Position numbers and translations under genes: made by a program. DNA of 64,000 bases from Narthecium ossifragum (taxonomy: Eukaryota; Streptophyta; Magnoliopsida; Dioscoreales; Nartheciaceae): NCBI GenBank assembly GCA_963920575.1, contig OY986965.1:11980290-12044289 (forward strand). The letters run 5' to 3'. Position 1 is the stretch's first letter; the number at the start of each line of letters is the position of its first letter. Positions 11,929 to 23,670 of the stretch are shown here, in pieces. Under the pieces are notes generated by a model that saw only the letters and a program-made list of their open reading frames with translations, made no database searches and was not told the DNA's origin.

Positions 11929-12132
11929 TCAATCATCCTTCCTGCTTATTTCGTAGATATAACTCAGCATGACCACTGCAGCAACAATCCCAACTCCTAC
12001 AATTCTTTGGTTTAGCACTGTAGGTTTCTTAACATCTGATTTGGCAACTGACCTGATATTTGGAGGAGTACAACCAAGTTCTGAGAGTTTCTTGTGTGAT
12101 TCAGCATAGTCCTTGAAAAATGCATCCTCATC
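11929..12132 (-). pseudogene. Last-exon fragment of membrane-bound peroxisomal ascorbate peroxidase (APX3-like)
   Basis: The minus frame reads DEDAFFKDYAESHKKLSELG, then a TPP-rich linker, a hydrophobic helix (IVGVGIVAAVVMLSYIYEI) and the basic tail SRKDD. This matches the C-terminus of plant APX3-type enzymes, which reduce H2O2 with ascorbate and anchor in the peroxisomal or glyoxysomal membrane through exactly such a C-terminal helix and basic tail. The match stops at an AG splice-acceptor-like point (CTTCAACAG then GATGAG) at 12132, and upstream codons look intronic. The peroxidase domain (heme and active-site residues, ~210 aa) is absent up to 13.7 kb. It is therefore a truncated copy, or the last exon of a gene whose other exons were displaced beyond the copia element. 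Confidence 0.75.
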
Positions 12133-12213
12133 CTGTTGAAGCCAAGTGTCGTTCATAGAGCTAGTACCCATTCCGGATTTTAAGTTGGCAGCATCCTGGA
12201 TTCTTGCATGCAT

Positions 12214-13712
12214 GTCTCGACTCTCGAGGGTTGACGTTGACCTTAATTATATGCCCATAAGACCATAATCATGATTACGAAGATGTCAACTTATGTAAAA
12301 CTTTACGGGTCGGATCCTAAATCAACCCGAATCCGTTATTGGATCCACTAGGCTCGAGGACCCGACCCCGGGAAACGATTGACGGAGGGGAATAGGTTTC
12401 CCAAAGGGCTCTCCGCTCCGTTCATCATCCGACGGTGGCGATCCGCGGACTCTTGGTGCGGTGGGTCCCACCGCCACCGGCCACCGGGACGGCAAACCCG
12501 CGTGAGCAACATGAGAACCAAAACGGCTTTTAAGTTTTAAATGTGACCAAATTTTAATATTAAAAAAAAATCGCCGACCCGCTCGGGATTCACGCGGCCG
12601 GCGTCCTGTTGCTGATGTCATCGGATAAAAGCCAAAGCCGTGTCCAAGGGAAGAGGGGCTTCCACAGCGGGACCCCACCAATCATGATCCGCTACAAGAC
12701 ACGTCAACACGGTAAACACAAAACAACCAATCAGAGACCACCAGCTGTACCTTTCCAACAACTCGACGGTGCCATTCCTGTTTCGCCGCGCAGAGCTGAT
12801 CCCACGAAGGATCCAGAATCCCCCAATCCCGGTCGCTTTCGAGCCAGCTGCGGCACCTCTGATCCTTGTACGGACCCAACCCAATCATACCTTTTTTTCT
12901 AGAAAAAGAACTAGTGCAATAAATAAGCCCATTTCTTTATCCAGAACAATACCTAATAAAATCCTCGATGCCGCCGAAATCGGATATACCCCTTTAAATT
13001 AAATCAAATTAAATTAAATTAAATTTTACCTCAGACTTTCCAACACGAGGCTACTTCAAAGTTGGTTCCGACAACTCGAGCTTGTTCCTAAAAAGCCCTC
13101 CATGTTTGGTTCTTGCAAATTAAGATCTATTCTTGTTTTTTTTTTAAACAGAATCCGTATAAAATATACGTGAAAAATATGCATATAAATAATTATATGT
13201 GTGTAAATGGACGGGTAAAATCTATGAACAAAATTTATGTGTGTTTTTCACACATAATTTTTTTAGGGCTCTGTTTTACAAAAGAACATTGGTGGGACCC
13301 TTGATTTGCAAAAAGCAAATATCAATAGCTCTTTTTAGTAACAACTTCCAATTCCCTGTATTTATCATCTCCTTTCACTGCAGGGAGCACTGCTTACCTT
13401 TGACCTTAGCACCACGCATGAAAAGTGGCCAATTCTCTAAAATATATCTCATGACAAGGGCACATTGGTTTCGAATGTTGTGAAATGGTGAGCCGAAATG
13501 AGACGTGATTCTAAGGAATGAAATGAAATAAAATGATATGTCATTTTTGTTGTTTATTTGATGCTGAAATGAAAACTAAATCTCATGAAATTTGGTATTT
13601 TCTCCTGTCTACTTGTGCTTGAATGAAAGAAGAATCCTATGACTATTTCTATTTTTGTATTTACTTTGTGATGGAATGATGGATATAGTAACCCCAAACT
13701 GCTTGTAGTGAG
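12214..13712. other. Intergenic stretch without a convincing gene
   Basis: 12320-12900 is GC-rich with overlapping short ORFs on both strands, none resembling a known family. It contains CCAATCA-type boxes (about 12675 and 12727) and could be an old promoter/5' UTR. A (TTAAA)n tract lies at about 12998-13024. 13200-13700 is AT-rich; a segment from 13455 (GGGCACATTGGTTTCG) looks like a transposon terminus, possibly of the Harbinger element, but no partner end was confirmed. Confidence 0.4.
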
Positions 13713-14086
13713 TGTTGGTTTATAAACGTGTTATGGTCGCCAATGATGGTCAGACCCAATTAAAGAGCCTAACCCACATTAAGTTAATCAAACAGTTACT
13801 AGCAGTTACTAAAACTGCTAATAGAATCGTTTGGGGACTTAGGTAAAGGGGTTAAACAGTTTCAGTGAGTGTGGGCTTTCCGTCGAGTGATGAAGAGAAG
13901 TGTTTGAAGAAATCTAGTAGAGAAGAACAGAGGAAGAAGGAATTTGGGCTGTGACTTATTGATATTTGTTCTCGTAACAAGATATACCTGGATCACGTGA
14001 AACAAATCGGAGAGAAGAAGATCGTTGGCTAACGAGTAAGTTTTCGTTATCTTTCCTAGATTTATACAGAGTAATCTAGATTTACA
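13713..14086 (+). repeat. 5' LTR of copia element
   Basis: 374 bp, TGTTGGTTTATAAACG to TAGATTTACA. It is almost identical to 23671-24044 and followed one base later by the primer-binding site. Confidence 0.95.
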
Positions 14087-14087
14087 T

Positions 14088-14100
14088 TGGTATCAGAGCC
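14088..14100 (+). other. Primer-binding site (initiator Met-tRNA)
   Basis: TGGTATCAGAGCC is complementary to the 3' end of plant initiator methionine tRNA, the standard copia primer, and lies one base after the LTR. Confidence 0.95.
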
Positions 14101-14937
14101 ATGAGATTTGTTTTCGTGAGTTGGTAATGTCAAATTCGATCGGTGGCCCGAAAGGAGAATGGGAATTGGTATGGGTTATATACCTGGCATGGCTCTGTTG
14201 AAGAAGGTTTTTTTTTCTTCACCGCCTTCATCCTCTGATCCAGCGACGCACATTTTTTTTTCCTTCCCGGTGCTTGACTGCGGTCAACCCGGAGTTTTTT
14301 TTCTTCGTCGAATCGACTCCCTTCTGTGGATCTCTGTCCCTTTTGAAGGTGAGTGAGGAGGCGACGGAGAGAGGTTGGGCATGACCAACGTCGCCGAGCA
14401 TGGGTCGCTCGAGCCAATGAAGGGCGTTGAAGACCTTCAGCCCGGCCAGAGCGTTAGATCCGACGGCAACGTAGTTGAGGGCGTCACGGTTGGAGTGGAG
14501 GGGACGCAAGATCGCCACAGTCCAGGAGCGCACAGGTGCCGTTGCCCGATCTTGTCGAGATGGGCTCCGGAGACGGGGCGCGATCGATGTGGCCAGTGAT
14601 GGAGGCCGAATCTCTTCGAGACGGGCCTGGAGCGCTGCGTCGCCGCCGCCACAGCCTAGGAGCGCTCTACCCTGACTGCCATCGCTCACCGTGCCACCAC
14701 CAGTTTTCTTCTCACCCCGGCCGCCGGTTTTCTTTCCCCTAAAGCATCGCTCCTAGATCGGGATCTCTGAGCTAGATCTCTGGTGAAATGGGTTTTGTTT
14801 TTTTTGGGGGTTGGTGCTATAGAGTAGCATGTGACTTGACAGTCTATTGAAGTTGACCATTTTGACTCTATAACTCAATAGGAAATCCACTACATCTAAA
14901 GCTTTGTCAGAATTTTTGAGTCAGGAGACTGTCCTGA

Positions 14938-14995
<58 letters not shown>

Positions 14996-15212
14996 TATTC
15001 TTATTTGTTGAATAGTTTCTTGTCATTCTAGTCTCGTATTTCTCATTTGCATGATTTAACAAGTCTTGATGTTATCGAGTATCTTAGTTTAGCATGATAT
15101 AACTTGTGAGCATTGACTTAATACATTATCGAGTATCTTAGTTTAGCAGATGAGCAGATTAGATACTATGTATTTCGAGTATTTTATATGACTGCATTAT
15201 GTTTTAGTTTAT
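14101..15212 (+). other. Long copia leader with GC-rich block and (TA)n
   Basis: This untranslated leader is unusually long. 14330-14750 is GC-rich with no recognised coding potential and may be a captured or inserted piece. A (TA)n microsatellite runs 14943-14990. A short phrase (TATCGAGTATCTTAGTTTAGCA) is repeated near 15075 and 15125. Confidence 0.6.
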
Positions 15213-15890
15213 GTGCATTCATGGTATAGAACAAGTCTCTTGATTAGTTATGCCCAATTCAATGCAGTGGAGGACAATTCATTAGAAAGTGTGTTGGCCT
15301 ATAAAATGGAAGATGGGGACACATTGACCTTACATACTTACAATATGTGGAGAAAGCTCTACTATCTTTCTAAGGAATATGGGATTCAACTACACATAGA
15401 TCGGAAAATGGAAATCCTGCTTGATTCTCTTCCTAATAGGTTGGAAGCAGTTGCTAAGGAGCTAAAGAAGCAACTTGGTGGCTTAAATTTCAACAATATA
15501 ACTCGGAAGATAGAAGAAGAGATAAAGCGAAATGTTCAAAGGAACATATATCGCTCAACATCTCTTTCATATGCTCATAGTTATCAAAGTGCAAGAAGAA
15601 TAAATCACACTGCAGGCAATTTTCCTTGGATAAGGAAGATGGATGATGTGATATGGAAAAGTTGTTTTAGTGACATGTTTTTTGCAGATCTCTATGGTTC
15701 TTCTAATGCATTTTTAGCTGAGCAAGGAGAGGATATTTCTAGCGAGTTTTCTGATAATGAATCTGATCTCACTAAGTCTTCTAGTGAGGATTCTGTGGCT
15801 GAATCATATCAGCCTGAAGAGGATCTTAGACAGGTTTCTGAGATTGAGTCTGATGGCACCCCTCCTCCTAAGAAATCCAAGCTGCACTAG
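15213..15890 (+). CDS. Extra gag-like ORF upstream of copia gag
   Basis: This uninterrupted 225-codon frame lies between leader and gag in the same orientation. Residues ~30-105 (LAYKMEDGDTLTLHTYNMW ... ILLDSLPNRLEA ... NITRKIEEEIKRN) resemble the second half of the copia gag (UBN2) fold: a 'YKM-DG-SV--H' helix, 'IL-SLP', and 'L--EE-RR'. No CCHC zinc knuckle follows. Instead the C-terminal ~60 residues are acidic and serine-rich and end in PPPKKSKLH, a possible nuclear-localisation signal. The N-terminal half of a normal gag is missing, so it may be a degenerate duplicate gag, a remnant of another copia, or an accessory protein. That it stayed open while the main pol acquired stops is notable. 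Role unknown. Confidence 0.5.
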   Translation: MHSWYRTSLLISYAQFNAVEDNSLESVLAYKMEDGDTLTLHTYNMWRKLYYLSKEYGIQLHIDRKMEILLDSLPNRLEAVAKELKKQLGGLNFNNITRKIEEEIKRNVQRNIYRSTSLSYAHSYQSARRINHTAGNFPWIRKMDDVIWKSCFSDMFFADLYGSSNAFLAEQGEDISSEFSDNESDLTKSSSEDSVAESYQPEEDLRQVSEIESDGTPPPKKSKLH

Positions 15891-16253
15891 GGCATAGATT
15901 GATCTAAGTCACTTGTTGTATATACTATCTTTATGCTCTTTGTATATGTAAATATCATGTTAATTAATGAAGTTTTCTTTAGTTGTGTTGTATGTGAGTA
16001 TGATATCATTATTAAGTGGGAATATTAGGTTTGAAATTTCTTTTTTGCCTAATAGTTGAACTCTTGCGCAATTATAGATTAAGTATTAATAGTTTGGCTA
16101 TGTATTTAGGAATTGATAGAATGTTATAAATATTCATTTTCGTTATTTTTACATATGTTAGATTATTTTAACTTAATTCAAGATATTGCAGCAAGATTCT
16201 ATAAGATATTATTGTGCTAGTTCCTTATGTTAGTTTGTTATCTCTAAATTAGA

Positions 16254-17243
16254 ATGGCTGCGACAAAGAGCATTATCGCTGATTTGAATCAGGGGGACAA
16301 ACTGAATGAGAAAAACTATGACATATGGCATAGGAAAATTCAGTATCTCCTGGAAGAACAGGACATGCTAGAAACTATAACACAACCTATGGTTGAACCT
16401 GAGCAAGGCACAACTGCTCAGCATCGGAGTAATCTAGAACTTTATCAAGCTTATAGGCGCAAGGATAGAGTTTCTCGCATATTGATGCTGAGCAGCATGA
16501 GAAATGACTTGATGCTTCGTTTTGAAAAGCATCGTTCAGCCATGGCTGTTTGGGATGCTGTTAAAGTCCAGTATGGAGGAACCTCTACTACTCGACTTCG
16601 TCAGTTAACCCTCAATTTCGACAGGTACAAGAAGCGCCAGCATCATTCGATGAGGCAGCATCTGACAATCATGTCGAATATGATCAGTGAATTGAGGATT
16701 GCTGGACATGAAATGACTGACGAACAACAAGTCCAAGCAGTAATCCGTACTTTGCCTGGTTCTTGGGAGCATATGAAGACTAATCTTACTCATAATGACA
16801 ACATCAAGACTTTTGATGATGTTGCACGTCATGTCGAGTTAGAAGAAGATCGTCTTCATGCTGAGAAACCTATTGATGAAGCTTTTATGACTGAATCCTC
16901 ATCGCGAAAGGCTTCGGGCTTTAAGCGCAAACGAGGTAAAGGTAAAAACTTTGAAGGTAAAGGCAAAGTGGATGGACTAGGTCCAAAGAATGACAAGCGC
17001 AAGAGAGGCAAACGTGGTGGTCAGAAAGACAAGAAGGGCAAGAATTGCTTAAACTGTGGCAAGCTGGGACACTTCGCTCGTGAATGCACTGAGCCGAAGG
17101 TACTATATGCTATGCCTACTCCCTCTAACTTATTTGTTAGTAGTTGTTTGATGTTGGCTGAAACTGTTCCTTTCTGGATTGTAGACTCAGCAGCAACAGA
17201 CCATATAACAAGGGATAGAACCACCTTCGTAGAATTTCGTTGA
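16254..17243 (+). pseudogene. Copia gag and protease N-part (ends at premature stop)
   Basis: This 329-residue frame holds a UBN2-type gag domain (about residues 10-200; NYDIWHRKIQYLLEE, WDAVKVQYGG, LPGSWEHMKTNL), a lysine-rich linker, a CCHC knuckle (CLNCGKLGHFAREC at ~265-278) and the start of the aspartic protease (WIVDSAATDHIT). Gag packages RNA in virus-like particles; the protease processes the polyprotein. The frame ends in TGA at 17241-17243, but the same frame continues directly into the rest of protease and integrase, so this is one polyprotein cut by a nonsense mutation. Confidence 0.9.
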
Positions 17244-20200
17244 TTACCGAAGGGAAGTAGACGCATATACATGGGGAATAATGCTTTCGCTGAAGTGCTT
17301 GGGATCGGTACCTGCAAGCTAGTGTTGCGGGGTGGTCGTACTCTATATCTTCATGATGTGCTTTACACTCCGAAAGTTCGACGAAATTTAGTTTTTGTGC
17401 TTGTTCTTTTGAAATTAGGATTTCGTGTTGTGTTTATGGACAACTTTGTTAAGCTGTTTCTAGACAATGTTTACTATGGTTGTGGTTTTGTATTAGATGG
17501 TTTTATGGTGATGGACACCGTACCTGTTGATGTAATAGACAATGCTACCGTTTATGTTGTTGGTAATTCTAGTATTGTTGTAGATGATCTTCTATGGCAT
17601 GCTAGATTAGGACATATTGGGCAGGATCGACTTAATAGGTTGGCTAGAGAAGGCCTATTAGGCTCACTAGCTAAAGTCGATTTACCAACTTGTGAGCATT
17701 GTCTTGTTGGAAAATCAACAAGATTACCATCTGGCAAAGCCAAAAGAGCCACAACACCATTGCAATTAATCCATTTTGACATCTGTGGCCCAATGAATGT
17801 GAGGGCTAGGCATGGAGCTTTCTATTTCATCACATGTATAGATGATTTCACAAGATTTGGACATGTTTATTTGATCTCTCAGAAGTCTGAAGCATTAGAT
17901 TGCTTCATACGTTATACTAGGTTGGTTGAGAATCAGTTAAACACAAATATCAAATCTCTTAAGACTGATCGAGGTCGTGAATATCTATCTGAGCAATTTA
18001 AATGTTTTTGTGATGAAAAGGGCATAGCTAGACAGCTAACTATTCCTTATACTACACAAAAAAATGGAGTAGCAGAAAGAAGGAATAGAACCCTATTAGA
18101 CATGGTTAGGTCAATGATGGCACAAGCTAATTTGCCTATTTCCTTTTGGGGAGATGCATTATTAACTGCTGCCTATATACTTAATCGTGTGCCATCTAAA
18201 ACTGTATCCTCCACCCCATATGAATTATGGAATGGCGAAAAGCCTAATTTAGGTAATTTGCATCCTTGGGGTTGTGCAGCTTATGTACATATAATTTCTC
18301 ACCAATATGGAAAACTTGGTCCTAGGGGGAAGAAATGTATCTTTATAAGATACTCGAATAATTCCAAAGGATTTGTGTTTCTGGGTGAAGAAAATGATGA
18401 AAGAGTTACAATAATTGAGTCACGAGATGTCATTTTCTTAGAAAAGGAATTCCCTAAGCGAGGAGAGGTTATTGAGGATTTTCATCTTTATGAGGTAGAT
18501 GATCTAACTGATAAAGCACCCAACCGAATAGTTGAGGAAGAAATTCCTGAACAAGTAGCGGTTAGTGGGAGCAATGATATCACTCCTAGGGAGCATGATC
18601 ATGATCAATCTCAACCTCGTAGGAGTATTCGTGAAAAGATTCCTCGTCGTCGATTTGAGATTGAGGGGGAAGCTTTTATGGTTGCTCCACAGGATGAAGA
18701 GGAACCTAAGACTGTTCAAGCAGCTCTTTCGAGTCCTAAAGCTGGGGAATGGATTAAAGCTATGGAGGAGGAAATGGAGTCTATGAAAACCAATCAAGTT
18801 TGGGACTTAGTAGACTTACCGCCAGGACGTAAATCAATTGGGAACAAATGGGTTCTTAAGATTAAACGCAAGGCGGATGGGACTATTGATAAATACAAGG
18901 CTCGACTAGTGGCCAAAGGCTATACCCAAAAGGAGGGAATTGATTATGAAGAAACCTTCTCACCAGTAGTAAGGATTGCTTCAATTCGCCTCATCTTAGC
19001 TATTGTCGCTCAAATGGACTTAGACTTTTACCAAATGGACGTTAAAACTGCATTTCTCAATGGAGAACTAGATGAAGAGATATATATGAATCAACTTGTA
19101 GGTTTTGAATCTAAAGGTAATGAGCGCAAAGTTTGCAAGCTTAAAAGATCCATATATGGTCTCAAACAAGCATCTAGACAATGAAACCACAAATTTTATC
19201 AAGTTATTCTAATGGATAAGTTTGCAATGATGGAAGAGGACCATTGTGTATATGTGAAACGTTCAAAGCATGGTTTCGTCATTTTGTCCTTATATGTTGA
19301 TGATATTTTATTGGCTGGAAATGATAAGGAATTGATTGAAAACACTAAGAAGTGGTTATCATCAAATTTCGAGATGAAAGACATGGGTGAAGCTAGCTTT
19401 GTGCTGGGTGTGAAAATTCTAAGGGATCGCGCTAGAAGACTCTTGGGTTTATCTCAAGAGACTTACATCAAAAAGATGTTAGAGCGTTTTCACATGCACA
19501 ATTGCAAGCCGATGGACACACAAGTTGAAAGAAACTCGAGCTTAAGTATAGACATGTGTCCTAAGACTCCAGAAGAAAAATAGAGAATGTCTAATGTACC
19601 TTATTCCAGTGCTATTGGTAGTTTGATGTATGCAATGATGTGCACACATCCCGACATATGCTATGCTGTTGGATTGGTAAGCAGATATCAGTCAAATCCA
19701 GGAATAAAGCATTGGAAGGCAGTAAAGAGAATTTTGCGGTATCTAAAAGGAACATCAGATTTTGTGTTGTGCTATCAAGGAAATGATTTGCGCTTAGTTG
19801 GTTATACTGATGCCGATTGGGGTGGTGATATAGATGAGCGCAAATCAACTTCAGGATATGCATTTTTGTTGAATGGTTGTGCAATATCATGGAGTAGCAA
19901 GAAACAATCCTGTATTTCCTTGTCTACCATGGAGGCAGAATATGTAGCATGTTCCCTTCTATACAAGAAGCGGTTTGGTTAAGAAGGTTCCTACAACATT
20001 TGGAAATTGTCAAATCAGCATCAGAACCGGTGACAATTTTCTCTGACAGCATGGCTGCGTTGGCCTATGCTAAGGATCCTAAGTATCATGGAAAAACCAA
20101 AGATATTCAAATTAGATATCATTATGTTAGATACATGATTACACAAAAGGAGGTGATCCTAAAACACATTTCTACAAAAGATATGGTTGCTGATCCTTTC

Positions 20201-20266
20201 ACCAAGCCAATAGCTAGAGATTCATTTGTTGGACATGTAAAATCTCTAGGCTTGTGGAGAATGTGA
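17244..20266 (+). pseudogene. Copia pol (integrase, RT, RNase H), broken by stops and a frameshift
   Basis: The zinc-binding pre-integrase region (LLWHARLGH ... CEHCLVGK) is followed by the integrase core with D, D, E in [16 protein letters not shown] and [13 protein letters not shown] follows ([32 protein letters not shown]). RNase H follows (GYTDADWGGD, SLSTMEAEYVA, IFSDSMAALAY), ending LGLWRM-stop at 20266. In-frame stops lie at 19182-19184 (TGA) and 19581-19583 (TAG), and a frameshift lies near 19950-19980. All catalytic motifs remain readable, so inactivation is recent relative to the first copia element in the window. Confidence 0.9.
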
Positions 20267-21268
20267 ATGTTATCTGATCTGGTCCAATGGTTCACTTGTA
20301 TTACCTTACAGTTGATTTGAATGAAATTTGTTTTTGCCTTATGTTGGTAAAATTCATTCAAATTATTTTGATGTTTTACTGTAAGCGATAGCTAGTACAG
20401 TTTAATGTTGTATGTCAATAGACAATGATTGGTTCACTCACACGAACAATCACCTCTGGCGCTTAGAGAGTGAGCAGAGATGAGACGATTTGAACTAATT
20501 GCTTTGAAAGGCACTTTAGGCGCAGTGGGAGCAAATTTAGTTTAAATTTAAGTCGCCTTGGTTAAAACTAAGATGAGATTCTAAAAGAATCGACATGGAT
20601 AATATCCCACTATCCATGAATTTATCAATTGAAGCCAAGTGTGAAATTTTTATCTGGCGCTGTAGATAGTGAGCAAATAGAAATTTCAAGTTTGACGCCT
20701 GAGTTGGTTTGGCGACAAGACTAAGACTTGTATGGTGTGTTTACTTAAGAAGAGCAATGACATACACTCTTTATCTTAGTAAAGAAAAGTGTAGCTCCAC
20801 CATAACATGCATTTCATACTGCATGTGCTTGTCGACCTATGAGGAAGTATGGAATGGTTCCCTGCTTCTATACTGTGTGAGTCCTAGAGATCTTAATGTA
20901 GATCTCAAATGTCACCCTTTGTAACTTTTGACTATATCACAAAGTGAAAGGATTAATGTTTGCTACTTTAGAGTGTTACCTATGATTATGAGTCGATTCG
21001 ATCTAAAGGAGCACTACTGGGAAAGCGAATTAATTCTGATCCTAATGATATAAGTGCAAAAGAAAGAACATATTTAGTTTTACACCTGTTACTTATATTC
21101 TCCGGCCGGATAATAATGTCACTTGAAAAAGTAGGACATGATTGTGAATATTTGTAATAAGAGAGTAACGAGTATTGGACTTCTGAGGGATCTAGTCATA
21201 CTCGGTTATGTGTAGCTAAAAATGTTTGGGGTACTAAAGTACATGTTTCAATTATTTTTTACTTCGTC
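20267..21268 (+). other. 3' non-coding region of the copia element
   Basis: There is no credible ORF. A phrase of the form TCTGGCGCTTAGAGAGTGAGC recurs in variant form near 20455 and 20655. The region continues after the solo LTR at 23499-23660 up to the purine tract. Confidence 0.6.
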
Positions 21269-23493
21269 TGTCGCGCCCCGACCCGCGTAGGCTCAGCCAG
21301 GCCGGGCGACGCGAAGCGGAACCTAACCTACTGCGGAAATTTTGGCAAGGTTTCCCTCTATTCGTAGTGGTTACCCTAACAATCACAACCATCCTGTATT
21401 ATACAAAAATTACAAACTTCAAAGACTGAAACTGGATATTTATATACAATCCTCAAACAGGGAAATTATACATTTATCACTCCCGTAGGAGACTATCTAT
21501 AACAAAAGGTAAAGACTGGAAGATCGCCACCTCTCAAGTACCGCCAGACGCCGCCACGTCACCAAACACCGGCCCGGTAGGGGCGACCGAAGAAGAGCTA
21601 GCGCCAGCACTTGCAAAACGCAGCCCAGGCAGGAGTGAGCACTAAGCTCAGCAGGGACACTACACTACAACACTCACAAGGGAGGGAACACAACTGTGTC
21701 GCCCCCAAGTCTATCCTAGGTGTATATAAGGGTCTCATAACCCTACCGAGAATCCGTGAACGCAGGCCCAAAACACTGCAACTCTCAACAGGACACAGAA
21801 CACTGTTTGGCGGGCCAGGACACCGCTGGACAGGCACTCTTCCTCCCAAGAGTTTAGGAACACCGGACTTCGGCTACACTTCGGATACAACTTGAAGTCG
21901 ACACGACCTCTAAACATCGAACAATCATGTATTCAAGTCAACTAACCCTATCATCGAAATGACTGAATACTACAAATCGGGACCTGGGCCAAGCTACTTA
22001 CAACGGTCCTAGAGCTAGATCCGGGCTACCTGAAAGCCCCGGATCGGCAACGCCCTACACAGATGCAACTAATGCGCAACACAATGCATGTTTTGGACAT
22101 GCGCAGCATAATACAGGTAAACATGCAACAGTATGAGATGATATATCAAACACGGTCTGGGCACGGCATCCTGCTGGCCCGGGGTGGTGAACATGTAATA
22201 AGGTCTAGGGACTGCTACAGCGGTACCCCACCGACTGTCAGCAGTCCACCACAATACCTGCACCGGAAAGCAGCTCCGCAAACAACAGCTCACATAGATA
22301 ACACAGATAAAGCCCTCGGCGCACGCCGGCATGCAAGGCTAGGGAAAGCTGTAGGGCCACCCGCCCGTTTATTCTAAACATCCTGGGAGTCATCACTCCC
22401 CCGGTTCACCACTGCCCCTATTATAGGGCTAGCATGCTTAATCGTATATACAAGATATAAAGCGATAAGGAAAACCGACATACCAAGCCCCGCGGGCAAA
22501 AACCATGAAAGACCCTCTCTGCTACTGAAGGATCGATCTTTTAAGTAACAGTGAGCTTCCCTCACTGTCGAGACAAGGAAGATCGATCCTTCCTCCCAGG
22601 AAGATCGATCTTTCTCGAAACAGAGGGCACCCTTCGCTTTGCACAAAGAAAGATCGATCCTTCCTTCCAGGAAGATCGATCTTCTTCGCGACGAAGGGTA
22701 ACCATGCTACCCAAGAACCGGGATGGATCTTCTCCAAGCAGGAGATCATCCTTCATCAGGCATAGCATGATCAACCCAAAGGGATCGATCCTTCCTTCAA
22801 GGGGGATCGATCCTAATGGGTTCTCCGGCGTACTTTCGACGAGAAATACCGCTGGAGGAGACATCCAAACTTAACGAAACCCTGGGATCTGATAGATCAA
22901 GATCCCACGAGTCCAAAACCGGTGAAAACACAAGAAACAAACATGTATGTAGAGAGATTTAAGTAAAAGAACACAATCAAACCGGAAACTCCAAAAATCC
23001 GGAATAAATGTAGGTAGGAATTCCTACCGGAGCAAGAGCAGCTTAGATCCAAGTAGCTAGGTCTTGGATCGTCCTCAAACGCCTTCAAAAATCGCAAGAT
23101 CTGAGCTCAAATCTCTGGATTTCAAAAGGGATTCAAGGAAGAAAGTCTCGTTTGCTTTATAGGCAAACGAACCGACTTATGAATGATCGATCCTTCCCTA
23201 AGCAAGGATCGATCCTTCATGACGATCGCACTTGACTTTCTGGCACTAGAGGATCGATCTCTTAGCCAGAGAAGATCGATCCTTTTTGTGTTGAAAGCTA
23301 AACTTAGGCAAGAACTCAAGCCTAAGTCCGGATCTTTCGATACCGGGTCCCACTAACCGTTCTAACCAAACATTACCACAAACATGGTCAGTGTGTGCAC
23401 ACGCGGGTGTGAAACAAGCCGACAAGGCGCAATTTACCAAATTGCCCTTGCGGTCTACGACGAGCCACAGGAGTAGAGTAACGGGTCCTCACA
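21269..23493 (-). mobile_element. Solo LTR of a Ty3/gypsy (Tekay/Del-like) element
   Basis: TCGTC flanks both sides (21264-21268 and 23494-23498). The plus strand starts TGTCGCGCCCCGACCCG and ends GGGTCCTCACA. Read on minus it is TGTGAGGACCC ... CGGGGCGCGACA, the form of LTRs of the gypsy element at 43.2-53.3 kb and of the solo LTRs at 29060 and 44326. The unit is 2225 bp with no coding region. A TATA-like CTATAAAG lies on minus at 23156-23161. GATCGATC arrays occur at 22531-22813 and 23184-23280. Confidence 0.85.
22531..22813. repeat. GATCGATC palindrome array
   Basis: About nine copies occur, mostly arranged in pairs as AAGATCGATC, a CTTCC-N-CCAGG spacer, then GATCGATCTT, so each pair can also fold into a longer hairpin. 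A second cluster of four lies at 23184-23280 in the same LTR. Confidence 0.85.
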
Positions 23494-23670
23494 TCGTCAA
23501 TATGGTTGATGTCTCCTTTATGACCTTAACCGGTTTCTATATTGGCGCTCCCATCATTTGTGTGCTTTCAGGTCGCACAGCCCATTTTTCCTGTATGAAT
23601 GGATTCTAGAAAAATCTAAGTTCTGTCTACACTACTGGATAAATCCAACACATCATCGGCGAGTGGGAGA

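Noticed and set aside
12322..12902. Overlapping GC-rich ORFs on both strands
   Set aside because: No conserved motifs; many overlapping frames are expected in GC-rich DNA.
14130..14742. ORFs in the copia leader (up to 153 codons)
   Set aside because: GC-rich untranslated leader; overlapping frames on both strands and no recognisable domain.
21611..23609. Several ORFs on both strands within the solo LTR
   Set aside because: They arise in LTR sequence; the DRSS/RSIF peptide repeats simply translate the GATCGATC array.
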